The notes: a model not told the origin generated them from the sequence alone. Numbered from the stretch's first letter, positions 5,731-13,206 are shown. The stretch: DNA of 13,866 nt from Candidatus Saccharimonadia bacterium (GCA_023257055.1 JALRDG010000037.1:1-13866); one strand, 5' to 3'. Numbers and translations are program-made.

Positions 5731-6987
5731 TTATTCGTCGTATTCGAGCGACTTGATCGCCGGTAAAGCTCTACTCGTTATACCCTGCAGATCGCCATAC
5801 ATTCCGATAGTGTTATCTATTACGGCACGGATAGCTTTCTCCTGATGCGACCATCGCAGTGCCGCGGCACGCTTTTCTTTTTCTATTTCAGCCTGGAGCG
5901 TTCCATAGTTTTCTACAATTGCCTCAACACGATGCCGAAATTCTGGTCCTACCAAGAATTGGTACAGCGCCTCCATTTTAGCGTCTTTCCCTTCGTTATT
6001 TTTATGTGCGGTATCTACCTGCAGGATCGTACTTCGAAGAGCAACAGCCAACGTCGGCGCCAGGCTTGGCTTTACCGCCCAAACATTACCCTCGATATGC
6101 TTCATATCGCCAAACTCAGCTGGCATTTGCTGTGAAACGATAATGCCGATATTTGCCCCAGCCTCTCGAATATCCTGCTTGAATTTCGCCACCCATGCCG
6201 GCTGCCACTTACCGTTCTTCGTTTCCCAAAGAAGCAATCCACACGACTGCATTCCTTGACTGCGTACTGTCTGCGCAATGTCGGCACCACGCTGACCTTT
6301 CTTTACTTCGGTAATTTCATCAAGCGGAAACTCCTCACGTAGACGATTCTCTAAGTCGAGCTCAAGTACTTCGCCCTGATTTTGCTGCGAACCCTGTGCG
6401 GCCTTTCGTTGCGCTTCGTCGAGTGAGCGTTGCATGTCGGTGATCTTTTTCTCTGCCTCGAGCATCTTTAAGCGATACTTCTCATCAGCCGTTTTTGCCA
6501 CTTCGTCGCGAATCTTTTCTTCATCTTCGGCAAGCTTCTTCTGTGCTTCGAGTTCAGCATTCTGTCGCGCGCGCTTTTCTTCACGCAAGCTATCCATCAA
6601 TTCTTTTAACTGGCCACGCAACTCCTGGTTGGACTGTTTTTCAGCTTTTGCATCGTCACGCAAATTCTGAATCAGCATTTCCTGTTCGTTCGCTTTCTTG
6701 CGAGCATCGTTTTCCAGCTGCATCTTCAGCTTTTCACGTTCCATCTCAAGCTCATGTTTGGCTTTTTCTGCTATGAGTTCTTTTTGATTAGTGATTTGCG
6801 TACGGGCACTTTCTTCGAGCCGACGCTTGTCGTCTTCAAACTTTTTCAATGCATCGGCACGCACGCGTGCCATCTCTTCTTCATGTTTTTTATGTTCGGC
6901 CGCAAGAACGCGCGCCTCGATTTGCCCTTCGAGCGCTTTGTCTATTTCTATCCCCGTGCCGCAAGTGCTGCAAGTAATCATGTTCAT
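5731..6987 (-). CDS. DUF2130 protein with long coiled coil
   Basis: This 418-residue protein belongs to the uncharacterised DUF2130 family. A short N-terminal part has a single CSTC pair (6-9), like half a zinc ribbon. Residues 25-205 are an almost unbroken charged coiled coil. Residues 207-370 are the conserved domain: LENRLREEFP, TEVKKGQRGADI, LLLWETKNGKW, KFKQDIREAGANIGIIVS. The pattern D236 ... E255-T-K257 resembles the core of PD-(D/E)XK nucleases, so a nuclease-like fold is plausible but unproven. The annotated ATG (6987) sits exactly at the predicted transcript start. An in-frame ATG at 6981 has AAGG 6 bases before it, but that AAGG would lie upstream of the transcript. Members of the family are widespread and no role is settled. 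It is divergent from the SRAP gene and convergent with the kinase. Confidence 0.88.
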   Translation of the reverse strand: MNMITCSTCGTGIEIDKALEGQIEARVLAAEHKKHEEEMARVRADALKKFEDDKRRLEESARTQITNQKELIAEKAKHELEMEREKLKMQLENDARKKANEQEMLIQNLRDDAKAEKQSNQELRGQLKELMDSLREEKRARQNAELEAQKKLAEDEEKIRDEVAKTADEKYRLKMLEAEKKITDMQRSLDEAQRKAAQGSQQNQGEVLELDLENRLREEFPLDEITEVKKGQRGADIAQTVRSQGMQSCGLLLWETKNGKWQPAWVAKFKQDIREAGANIGIIVSQQMPAEFGDMKHIEGNVWAVKPSLAPTLAVALRSTILQVDTAHKNNEGKDAKMEALYQFLVGPEFRHRVEAIVENYGTLQAEIEKEKRAAALRWSHQEKAIRAVIDNTIGMYGDLQGITSRALPAIKSLEYDE

Positions 6988-6993
6988 CCTTCT

Positions 6994-7024
6994 AGTATAC
7001 CTTTTATCGCCAAGCAGTTATACT
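6994..7024. promoter_or_regulatory. Interlocked divergent promoters, both leaderless
   Basis: TATACT on the minus strand (6999-6994) serves the DUF2130 gene, and TATACT on the plus strand (7019-7024) serves the SRAP-rsgA pair. Each is exactly 7 bases from its start codon (6987 and 7031). Each -10 box occupies the place where the other promoter's -35 would lie at 17-base spacing, and neither has a recognisable -35 (TATAAC on the minus strand). The two hexamers form an inverted repeat, AGTATAC ... GTTATACT. The two promoters could hardly be used at the same moment. Confidence 0.6.
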
Positions 7025-7030
7025 TATGAG

Positions 7031-7651
7031 ATGATACAAAGCTTCGCCATCACCTCTATCGGCCGCCTTACCGATACTTACGCACTACCGAACGGCCTTC
7101 CAAAGGGCGTAAAGCCTTCCGAACACACTAAACCGGCTCAGGTGCTGCCTGTCATTATTGCGGACGGCAATGGTCGTCGCATCGAACACATGAAGTGGGG
7201 CTTTTTCACGGTCGGCGCTAAAGATGCGAACTCTGTTTTTCGATATAAAACCTTTAATGTCCGTTCCGAGGATGTGTTTAAGAAGCCAATGTTCGAAAAG
7301 GCTATCCGGTCGCAACGCTGTATCGTTCCGGTTGACGGCTTTTACTACACTGCAAGTGGAAAGCCCTCTACCGGCACCCACTACGTTACATCGCACGACG
7401 GGTCACTTCTATCGCTAGCTGGCGTATACAGTAGCTGGGTCGACACGGAAGGCAAAGAATGGAACATGTTCTCCATCGTTACCACGACGGCCAACAAAGA
7501 CATGCGCACCATCGATAATCGCATGCCGGTAATCTTACCGAAAGATAAAGAAACTTTATGGCTCGATAGTTCTGTCAGTGACATGACCGACCTGTACGAT
7601 ATGATGCGTCCGTACACACCAGGACTGTTAAAGATTGAGTCTGCCAAATAA
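7031..7651 (+). CDS. SRAP/HMCES-family protein lacking the catalytic residues
   Basis: SRAP proteins (YedK, HMCES) shield abasic sites in single-stranded DNA by linking them to Cys2, helped by Asn, Glu and His. This 206-residue protein keeps the fold markers: MKWGFF (54-59), FNVRSE with N76 and R78 (75-80), RCIVPVDGFYY (96-106), SLAGVYSSW (128-136), SIVTTTAN (148-155), NRMPVIL (163-169). The start is MIQSFAIT where the family has MCGRFAIT, so Cys2 is absent. DGFYE is DGFYY (Y106 for Glu) and IHNRMP is IDNRMP (D162 for His). Its only cysteine is C97. An upstream extension of the frame to 6791 would be antisense to DUF2130 and contains no MCGR. The start at 7031 fits the TATACT box 7 bases before it; no ribosome site is present. 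It is followed by rsgA after 3 bases. It may bind DNA without crosslinking, or have a new role. Confidence 0.85.
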   Translation: MIQSFAITSIGRLTDTYALPNGLPKGVKPSEHTKPAQVLPVIIADGNGRRIEHMKWGFFTVGAKDANSVFRYKTFNVRSEDVFKKPMFEKAIRSQRCIVPVDGFYYTASGKPSTGTHYVTSHDGSLLSLAGVYSSWVDTEGKEWNMFSIVTTTANKDMRTIDNRMPVILPKDKETLWLDSSVSDMTDLYDMMRPYTPGLLKIESAK

Positions 7652-7654
7652 TTC

Positions 7655-8731
7655 ATGAACAATCTCAAACAGTACGGCTGGTCTGATCGATTGACGGAGG
7701 CGTGGAATGCATCTAATTTCCCTCATGGCTATCTCCCGGCACGAATTACTGCCGATTTTGGGCGTAAATACACTGTCGTAACTCCCGATCAACAGACCGC
7801 AACGCTCGCAGGAACACTGACACACTCACTCACTTCGACAGACATGCCGAAAGTCGGCGACTGGGTAGCAATAGAACAAACTGATGGCCGTCATGTCATT
7901 CAAGCCGTCCTGCCACGCAAAACAGAAATTGTTCGTGGACACATCGGCCGAATTCAGACAAAGCAAGTCGTTGCAGCCAACATCGATATCGCATTTGTCA
8001 TGCAGGCGTTAAATAACGACTACAGTCTCGAACGATTGGAGCGATACATTTTCCAGCTTTCGCAGCAAAATATTATACCGATCGTACTGCTCAATAAGGC
8101 CGACAAAAGCAGCGAGAACGTGGAGCGCCAACAGGAAGTTAAGAGCCTTGGCGTGGAGTGTCACATTATCAGTGCTTTGCATGACACAGATGTTTCCGTA
8201 GTAGAAGCCCACATTACGCCTGACAGCACTGCTGTCATCATGGGGTCGTCTGGCGCTGGAAAATCCACGCTTACCAATCGCCTTCTTGGTAGCGATACTC
8301 AAGCGACAGCTGCGGTTCGTAAGCAAGACGGCAAGGGTCGCCATACTACTATCCACCGTGAACTTTTTTTACTTCCTAGCGGCGGCATGCTCGTTGACAC
8401 GCCGGGTATTCGTGAGCTGCAGCTCTGGGGATCTGTTGCCGACCTTCATGAAGTATTCGACGATATTAAAGAGGCCATTGATGCGTGCAAATTTACCAAC
8501 TGTACTCACGGTAGCGAACCGGGCTGCGTTGTGCAGGCACGACTACGGGACGGCACGCTGGATGCACGTCGCTATCGCACGTATACAAACTTCGTCAATG
8601 AGCTGAAATCTTTACAAGATTACAGTGGCCTTATCGCTGAACGTCGCGCCATGCAATCAAAGGCCACCGCGAAACGTCGCCAAGCCAGGCAACTTCGTTA
8701 CAGTCAAGACAAAGACGACTACACCGTATAA
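7655..8731 (+). CDS. rsgA: Ribosome small-subunit GTPase RsgA
   Basis: RsgA (YjeQ) is a circularly permuted GTPase that checks late 30S subunit assembly. The OB-fold domain spans about residues 25-95 (PARITADFGRKYTVV ... KVGDWV). The GTPase motifs then come in permuted order: G4 NKAD (147-150), G5 SAL (173-175), G1 GSSGAGKS (197-204), G2 GRHTT (228-232), G3 DTPG (248-251). The C-terminal zinc site is C278, C283, H285 and C291 (CKFTNCTHGSEPGC), followed by a basic helix that ends the protein. The length of 358 is normal for the family. The ATG at 7655 comes 3 bases after the SRAP stop with no ribosome site, so translation is probably coupled to the upstream gene. No clear terminator follows; the next promoter begins about 15 bases later. 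Confidence 0.96.
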   Translation: MNNLKQYGWSDRLTEAWNASNFPHGYLPARITADFGRKYTVVTPDQQTATLAGTLTHSLTSTDMPKVGDWVAIEQTDGRHVIQAVLPRKTEIVRGHIGRIQTKQVVAANIDIAFVMQALNNDYSLERLERYIFQLSQQNIIPIVLLNKADKSSENVERQQEVKSLGVECHIISALHDTDVSVVEAHITPDSTAVIMGSSGAGKSTLTNRLLGSDTQATAAVRKQDGKGRHTTIHRELFLLPSGGMLVDTPGIRELQLWGSVADLHEVFDDIKEAIDACKFTNCTHGSEPGCVVQARLRDGTLDARRYRTYTNFVNELKSLQDYSGLIAERRAMQSKATAKRRQARQLRYSQDKDDYTV

Positions 8732-8746
8732 CAACCCCCTTATGAT

Positions 8747-8774
8747 TTGCCTCTGGGGTGAGCTACCCTATACT
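8747..8774 (+). promoter_or_regulatory. Promoter of the helicase unit
   Basis: TTGCCT (8747-8752), a 16-base spacer and TATACT (8769-8774) predict a start near 8781 and a leader of about 63 bases. Confidence 0.6.
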
Positions 8775-8820
8775 TATACCTAGCTGTCGTGATTTCACGG
8801 CGGTGTTCTTTAAGAAACAA

Positions 8821-8836
8821 CTATCTAGATAGAAGG
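8821..8836 (+). promoter_or_regulatory. 12-base palindrome overlapping the helicase ribosome site
   Basis: CTATCTAGATAG (8821-8832) is a perfect palindrome that runs into AGAAGG (8831-8836), the ribosome site 7 bases before a GTG start. Upstream, CGTG ATTT CACG can form a small hairpin in the leader. The placement would suit an operator or a translation control site. Confidence 0.45.
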
Positions 8837-8843
8837 TTTAGCC

Positions 8844-11345
8844 GTGAAGCAACTGCCTTTTTACGACGCGCCGACTTTTCCGCTCGTTCCGCTTTCGAAG
8901 AACGCAAATGACACCGTCCACATGACGGAAATCGTTTCGTTTCTTAAGTGGATCCTAACAAGAGACAAACTTGAAATTGCCAATTACCTTGGCGAAATCA
9001 AGGATGAATCGTTTTTCATGGTAGCAGCTACCGGCCTCGGCAAGACCGTTGGTGTACCGGTGCATGTACTGATTCGTCAGATTCAGCGTACCGGAATGTA
9101 TGCCGACCCTCATCCGAAGGTATGGATCGTTGAGCCGCGTATTCCCATTGCCACCGAGCAAGAAGAATACATGAATCAACTCTGGGCCGAGTACTGCCTG
9201 AAACACAGTCGCACGAAGCGTCGCAGGCCGCCGCTTTTTGGATGCCGAACATCGACGCTCAAGAAAAATCTGGATGCCCCGATTCAGTTCGTGACAACCG
9301 GTATTTTCGAGCTGCAGGCGACACATGGCCAGCTAGACCCACTACAGGATCGAGTCGTTATCGACGAGGCCCACGTAACGGTCGAGCAGAACCATGGCGT
9401 CGAATTTGCTATCGCGCTTGCCCACAAGGCAGGCGTGACGGTCGACTATATGTCCGCTACGGTCGATACGACCGGCCTGCAAGAAGATTTGCATGTCGAG
9501 AATATCATTCGGGCAGACAAGAGCCGCAACATCATCTGGAAAACCAACCTTCAGAGCACACTCGACGAATCACTCGTCGAAATGGTCGAGAAGACACTGG
9601 TTTCGCCGGATAGAAACAGTCGGTTCTTCCCGGACAATGAATACAAGAATGCCGACAAAGTTATTGAGTCGGCTCTCTCGCCCGGAAGATCGCACGGTAT
9701 GCTTATCGTCGTGAACTCGTTCAACGGCGAAGCTAGCGACATCAGGAAATACAGCAAGAAAATCCAGAAGGCGTTCCCGAATCTACCGGTACTGCACCTT
9801 GCGAGCGATGTCGTTCGCAGCGCGCGGCACCAGGCAGAGTTCAGGAACACCCTACGGTCTATCGAGCAACGCCAGCAAAACTACGTTATTCTTTCGACCA
9901 GCGTTGTCGAAATGGGAATTACCTTCCCTACCCTCGACTACCTTGTGACGATGGATTCCGGCTACGACCAAGAGACCATTGGCGACGTCACCTTTCCGGT
10001 GATTGCGCCGCTCGGTGTCAACTCGCTCTTGCAGCGAATTGGTCGTGTCGGCCGTAAACAGCCGGGCATCGCGTATATTTCAAGCGAGGTCGGTGCCGAT
10101 TATTCGTCGCTCGAAGATAAAGACCTCAACAGAGGGGCTTTGTCGTACGAGCCAATTCGGTACCCACTCTTGAGCGCTTCGCTGATGCCACTGGCGTTCC
10201 ATGCGGTACAATATGGTATCACCGATATTGACGCATGGCTACGCGAACTACAGCTGCCATCGAAAATCCAAGAAAGCACCGACAGAATGGAGTATTTCCA
10301 CGAACAAATCGAAAAGCTCGAACAGCTTGGCATTGCGAAGAACGGTCAGCTGACCGAACTTGGCAAGAATATGAGCCAATGGATTGGTCGGGCTGATATC
10401 GCCTACGCCACGCATTTACAGCGTCGATTTATCGAAGGTGCATCGTACGAAGAAGTGTTGTTTTGGATCGTCGCAACAGCACTCAGCAACACATCGGCCG
10501 CCAGCTTGAAGGCGCAGCACAGCTACTTTGTCGATTACAACGGCGAATATAGCCAGCTCGCCAATCGCATCGATATTTGGTCGGGTACTCGGCAAGAAGA
10601 TATTGCGGTATTTAAAGCAATCGCTACTGCCAATCAATCTTTCCCTGGGTACCTGTGGCAACCAAAGTTGCGAAACAGCCTTACCGAACGGCGATTCAGA
10701 AATTGGGCTAGCTGGTCCGGTATCGACGCCCGTAAGTTAACGCGCGCCGCCCAAGCAATTACCGACACCATGAAACTGTTTGTCAGAATCAATGCAAAGG
10801 ACGAAAACGGCGAAAAAAACGAGGAGTTCATTAAGCTCTTTCGGGGAGTAACACCCCTGCCTGAGCGAATTCGATGGAACGAAGTCTATGCAAAAATTGA
10901 TACGGATGTTCTTGAGCGCGAGCTTTCTGAACTATCCGGATCAACTCGCATACTCATTACGCGCGAAGACAAAACCGGGCCTTTCCAATGGAAGGACGAG
11001 AAGCACGGCCATGAAGGGCTCATCGGTCAAGATGATACTCCTATTAAGCTCGTGACTGACGCTGTATATACTGCACGCGTCGTACCTTCGCGAGAAAGCA
11101 AATCGGCAGAAGCATCGTGGAGGTTGACAAGTCTCGGATATCTGCATGCGGCCGAAAAGTCAACGACACAGCCGACAAAAGCTCCCTGGGCGAATAAAGT
11201 CGAACTGTCGTCACCTACTCCGGCTCCAGTTACTACGCCGGCACCAACGCCAGCGTCACCGCCTAGGCCAAACGTAGTCATACACAACACGCCTCCATCC
11301 GCTCCGAAAAAGAAGAGCTTCTGGGGTAAGTTGTTTGGCCTGTAA
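8844..11345 (+). CDS. DEAH-type SF2 helicase with Pro-rich linker and amphipathic tail
   Basis: This 833-residue ATP-driven helicase of superfamily 2 is closest in style to the HrpA/HrpB/NS3-like DEAH group, which mostly act on RNA. Motif I is AATGLGKT (61-68), Ia EPRIP (97-101), a TTG motif (151-153), II DEAH (174-177), III SAT (204-206), V STSVVEMGITFP (351-362) and VI QRIGRVGRKQPG (397-408). Residues 430-760 are helical and lack domains I can name. Residues 772-815 are rich in Pro, Thr and Ala, and the protein ends KKKSFWGKLFGL, a basic amphipathic tail that might touch membrane or a partner protein. The GTG start at 8844 is supported by AGAAGG 7 bases before it. It is first of three same-strand genes, followed after 72 bases by the zinc-ribbon gene. 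The substrate and role are unknown. Confidence 0.88.
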   Translation: MKQLPFYDAPTFPLVPLSKNANDTVHMTEIVSFLKWILTRDKLEIANYLGEIKDESFFMVAATGLGKTVGVPVHVLIRQIQRTGMYADPHPKVWIVEPRIPIATEQEEYMNQLWAEYCLKHSRTKRRRPPLFGCRTSTLKKNLDAPIQFVTTGIFELQATHGQLDPLQDRVVIDEAHVTVEQNHGVEFAIALAHKAGVTVDYMSATVDTTGLQEDLHVENIIRADKSRNIIWKTNLQSTLDESLVEMVEKTLVSPDRNSRFFPDNEYKNADKVIESALSPGRSHGMLIVVNSFNGEASDIRKYSKKIQKAFPNLPVLHLASDVVRSARHQAEFRNTLRSIEQRQQNYVILSTSVVEMGITFPTLDYLVTMDSGYDQETIGDVTFPVIAPLGVNSLLQRIGRVGRKQPGIAYISSEVGADYSSLEDKDLNRGALSYEPIRYPLLSASLMPLAFHAVQYGITDIDAWLRELQLPSKIQESTDRMEYFHEQIEKLEQLGIAKNGQLTELGKNMSQWIGRADIAYATHLQRRFIEGASYEEVLFWIVATALSNTSAASLKAQHSYFVDYNGEYSQLANRIDIWSGTRQEDIAVFKAIATANQSFPGYLWQPKLRNSLTERRFRNWASWSGIDARKLTRAAQAITDTMKLFVRINAKDENGEKNEEFIKLFRGVTPLPERIRWNEVYAKIDTDVLERELSELSGSTRILITREDKTGPFQWKDEKHGHEGLIGQDDTPIKLVTDAVYTARVVPSRESKSAEASWRLTSLGYLHAAEKSTTQPTKAPWANKVELSSPTPAPVTTPAPTPASPPRPNVVIHNTPPSAPKKKSFWGKLFGL

Positions 11346-11359
11346 GTAAATCCACCCGT

Positions 11360-11398
11360 ATGCCGTGGGCAGTCAGTAAGCCTGATTGCCCACGGCAT
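11360..11398 (+). other. Strong intergenic hairpin without a T-run
   Basis: ATGCCGTGGGCA (11360-11371) and TGCCCACGGCAT (11387-11398) form a perfect 12-bp stem with a 15-base loop between the helicase and the zinc-ribbon gene. No T-run follows, so read-through is expected. It is followed at once by CCTCTGAGAGG (11399-11409), whose AGAGGA part is the next ribosome site. It could stabilise the upstream mRNA end, be cut to set different levels of the two genes, or bind a protein. Confidence 0.75.
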
Positions 11399-11417
11399 CC
11401 TCTGAGAGGACAGTACG

Positions 11418-12272
11418 ATGGCTAGAGTGGAACACCCGTGGGAGTGCAAGATGATGGGCCACGAAGGCGGAGACCGTATATTTTATGCGGCCCCACCATC
11501 ATGGTTCGATGACCCCGCCAGAGGTAAAAAAATGTCCTATCCTAATAAGTGCACAGCGTGCAAAGAGTGGATTGAAGCTCAGACCGACGAAGTTCGTGCT
11601 TGTAGCTGTGGTGCTGCAATTCGTATCACCGCAGGACGCAAGAGGAGCATCTTCAAGCGCGTCGGCCCTTATGAGCCGATTACGGAATGCCAGGACTGCA
11701 GCGAGGGGCGACGTCAGCCGAAAGGCACGAAAAAGCGACCCGACAGAGAAAAGCGCAAAGAAGAGAAGCAGCCGGAAAAAAAGATCAATACGTTTAAGGA
11801 TCTTAAGCCGGGCAATGCGGGCATGTCACGTCGCGTAGTGACCTCTGTAAATTTCTATCGTGGTAAGAAAATGACCAATGATAAAAATAACCAGGAGGAG
11901 ACTTGGCTCGTCCATCTCGAGCATCACATTCCCGGCTCAGAACACGACTGGACAAGTCCACGTACGCAAGCCGCTTTAGGCCTGTCAGGTAAAACAAGTC
12001 CAACAAGTCTCGTAGGATACGGAGCGTCTGGCGAAGAGCTGCTCGAGCAAGTTAGCCTTTACGCCGCTTCGACCGATACATCTACGGTTCGTGACTATAC
12101 TGTAGATACCACTAAGGTGGCGAGGGTAACTTTTACGGGAGACGAAAGCATGCTAGAGCTATCTATTCTAGCTCTTAGTAAAACGTCCGATGACTGCTAC
12201 GTCATAACGAGTTACGACAGCCTTACTGCTGCAGATATTGAGCAGAACGGCTGGTATAAGTCGCTTCGTTAG
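11418..12272 (+). CDS. Zinc-ribbon protein of unknown function
   Basis: I do not recognise this 284-residue protein as a whole. Residues 20-100 look like a zinc-binding module: FYAAPPSWFDDP, then CTAC (45-48), CSC (62-64) and CQDC (91-94), with the pattern SIFKRVGPYEPITEC similar in style to the zf-trcl type of zinc ribbon. A further Cys lies at position 10. Residues 98-132 are a very basic, Lys/Glu-rich linker that may bind nucleic acid. Residues 136-284 form a separate part with strands and helices and no known motif. An internal ATG near codon 136 is not supported by a clear ribosome site, so I keep one gene. The ATG at 11418 has GAGAGGA 7 bases before it. It lies between the helicase and the helical-protein gene on the same strand and is probably co-transcribed. 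Confidence 0.75.
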   Translation: MARVEHPWECKMMGHEGGDRIFYAAPPSWFDDPARGKKMSYPNKCTACKEWIEAQTDEVRACSCGAAIRITAGRKRSIFKRVGPYEPITECQDCSEGRRQPKGTKKRPDREKRKEEKQPEKKINTFKDLKPGNAGMSRRVVTSVNFYRGKKMTNDKNNQEETWLVHLEHHIPGSEHDWTSPRTQAALGLSGKTSPTSLVGYGASGEELLEQVSLYAASTDTSTVRDYTVDTTKVARVTFTGDESMLELSILALSKTSDDCYVITSYDSLTAADIEQNGWYKSLR

Positions 12273-12283
12273 TAAATTTGTGG

Positions 12284-12302
12284 TATAACTAACTCAAAGG
12301 AG
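12284..12302 (+). promoter_or_regulatory. Possible internal -10 and ribosome site for the third gene
   Basis: TATAAC (12284-12289) lies 12 bases after the zinc-ribbon stop codon, with no good -35, and AAAGGAG (12296-12302) is a strong ribosome site 5 bases before the ATG at 12308. The ribosome site is secure; a separate promoter is only possible. Confidence 0.4.
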
Positions 12303-12307
12303 TAGTC

Positions 12308-13204
12308 ATGAATAGCAGCAGGCCAGATCCGTTTGGTGATTGGCGCGACCAGCATCCCCATGCATCGCTCAGTCGAGAAACAAACCAAAGAATTAGCCAG
12401 TGGCTTGAAGTCTCTCATGCAATGCTTAATGCCTTCGATCAGTTCGAAGACGAGATTGAGCCGTGGCTAAAAGGCAAGAGTAAAGACGAACCTGATCTCG
12501 TGGAGTTCATTTCACGGTACGGTTTCATCATTGAAGTGACTGGCAATTGGACAGAGCTTCCTATTGACATCCCCGAGAATGAAGTAGAACATTGGGATAA
12601 GCACAGCTCACTCGTTGTTACTATGGAACAGCTCGAGGATTGGCGCGCTGCCGTTAGTGGCAGTGCCATACAGATGCTGCAAATCAATACGGAGCTCACT
12701 ATCAGCACCATCAAGAAGCAGCTGCATGCACGGTATGAAGCACTTGCCGAGCAGGCTTTGCGACCACTTCGCGACTTTACGCCGAAACAATGGTCGGATA
12801 TTGGCTGGCTCGAAGACGGTGCCGTCGAAGAAAGGCGTCAGCTTGATGTCATTTTCAAGCTGTTCGAAAGTCTACATTGCTTTGAACAAGGCATTGAAAT
12901 GCTTCGTATGATTACAATTACCGAAGATGACCCAGACTTCGACCTTCCAAACAAAGCATTCTATGAAGCGCTGGTTTCTATCGACAGTCAGACGCTCATG
13001 GAAGCTCTGCACCTAGCGGAACCGAAGCTAAAGGAAATTCTGGCGCTTTGGTCGACGACAGTAATGCAGTATCATGGCAGTGTATTCTACCAGGAAGACG
13101 AGAATGCCCCAGATACCTTCTGGTGGCGACACTGGAAGCAGGCCGCCGGGCGCAAGTCGCCCAGCAAGCGCTCAGGCAATCAGAATCGGCGTGTGCGTAA
13201 ATAA
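12308..13204 (+). CDS. Helical protein with basic tail, unknown function
   Basis: I do not recognise this 298-residue protein. It is acidic and mainly helical, with many Trp, Glu and Leu (for example DQFEDEIEPWLKGK, LEDWRAA, and several helices across residues 130-250), no signal peptide, no membrane helix and no clear enzyme motif. The last 25 residues switch to a basic, probably disordered tail (GRKSPSKRSGNQNRRVRK) suited to binding nucleic acid or a ribosome. The start at 12308 has AAAGGAG upstream. It is the third gene after the helicase and zinc-ribbon genes, 35 bases behind the latter, and is closed by an intrinsic terminator. By position it may work with the helicase, but that rests only on gene order. 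Confidence 0.75.
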   Translation: MNSSRPDPFGDWRDQHPHASLSRETNQRISQWLEVSHAMLNAFDQFEDEIEPWLKGKSKDEPDLVEFISRYGFIIEVTGNWTELPIDIPENEVEHWDKHSSLVVTMEQLEDWRAAVSGSAIQMLQINTELTISTIKKQLHARYEALAEQALRPLRDFTPKQWSDIGWLEDGAVEERRQLDVIFKLFESLHCFEQGIEMLRMITITEDDPDFDLPNKAFYEALVSIDSQTLMEALHLAEPKLKEILALWSTTVMQYHGSVFYQEDENAPDTFWWRHWKQAAGRKSPSKRSGNQNRRVRK

Positions 13205-13206
13205 AC

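Noticed and set aside
6791..7030. N-terminal extension of the SRAP frame up to 6791
   Set aside because: It is antisense to the DUF2130 gene, is serine/phenylalanine-rich shadow sequence, and does not supply the missing MCGR start.
8732..8760. CCCC ... GGGG pairing after rsgA as a terminator
   Set aside because: Only four strong pairs, a long loop and no T-run; it also overlaps the next promoter.
11399..11409. CCTCTGAGAGG as an RNA hairpin hiding the ribosome site
   Set aside because: A one-base loop cannot form; it can only be a DNA palindrome or pair elsewhere.
12155..12175. AGAGCTA/TAGCTCT inverted repeat
   Set aside because: It lies inside the zinc-ribbon coding frame, is only 7 bp, and fits chance in a coding region.
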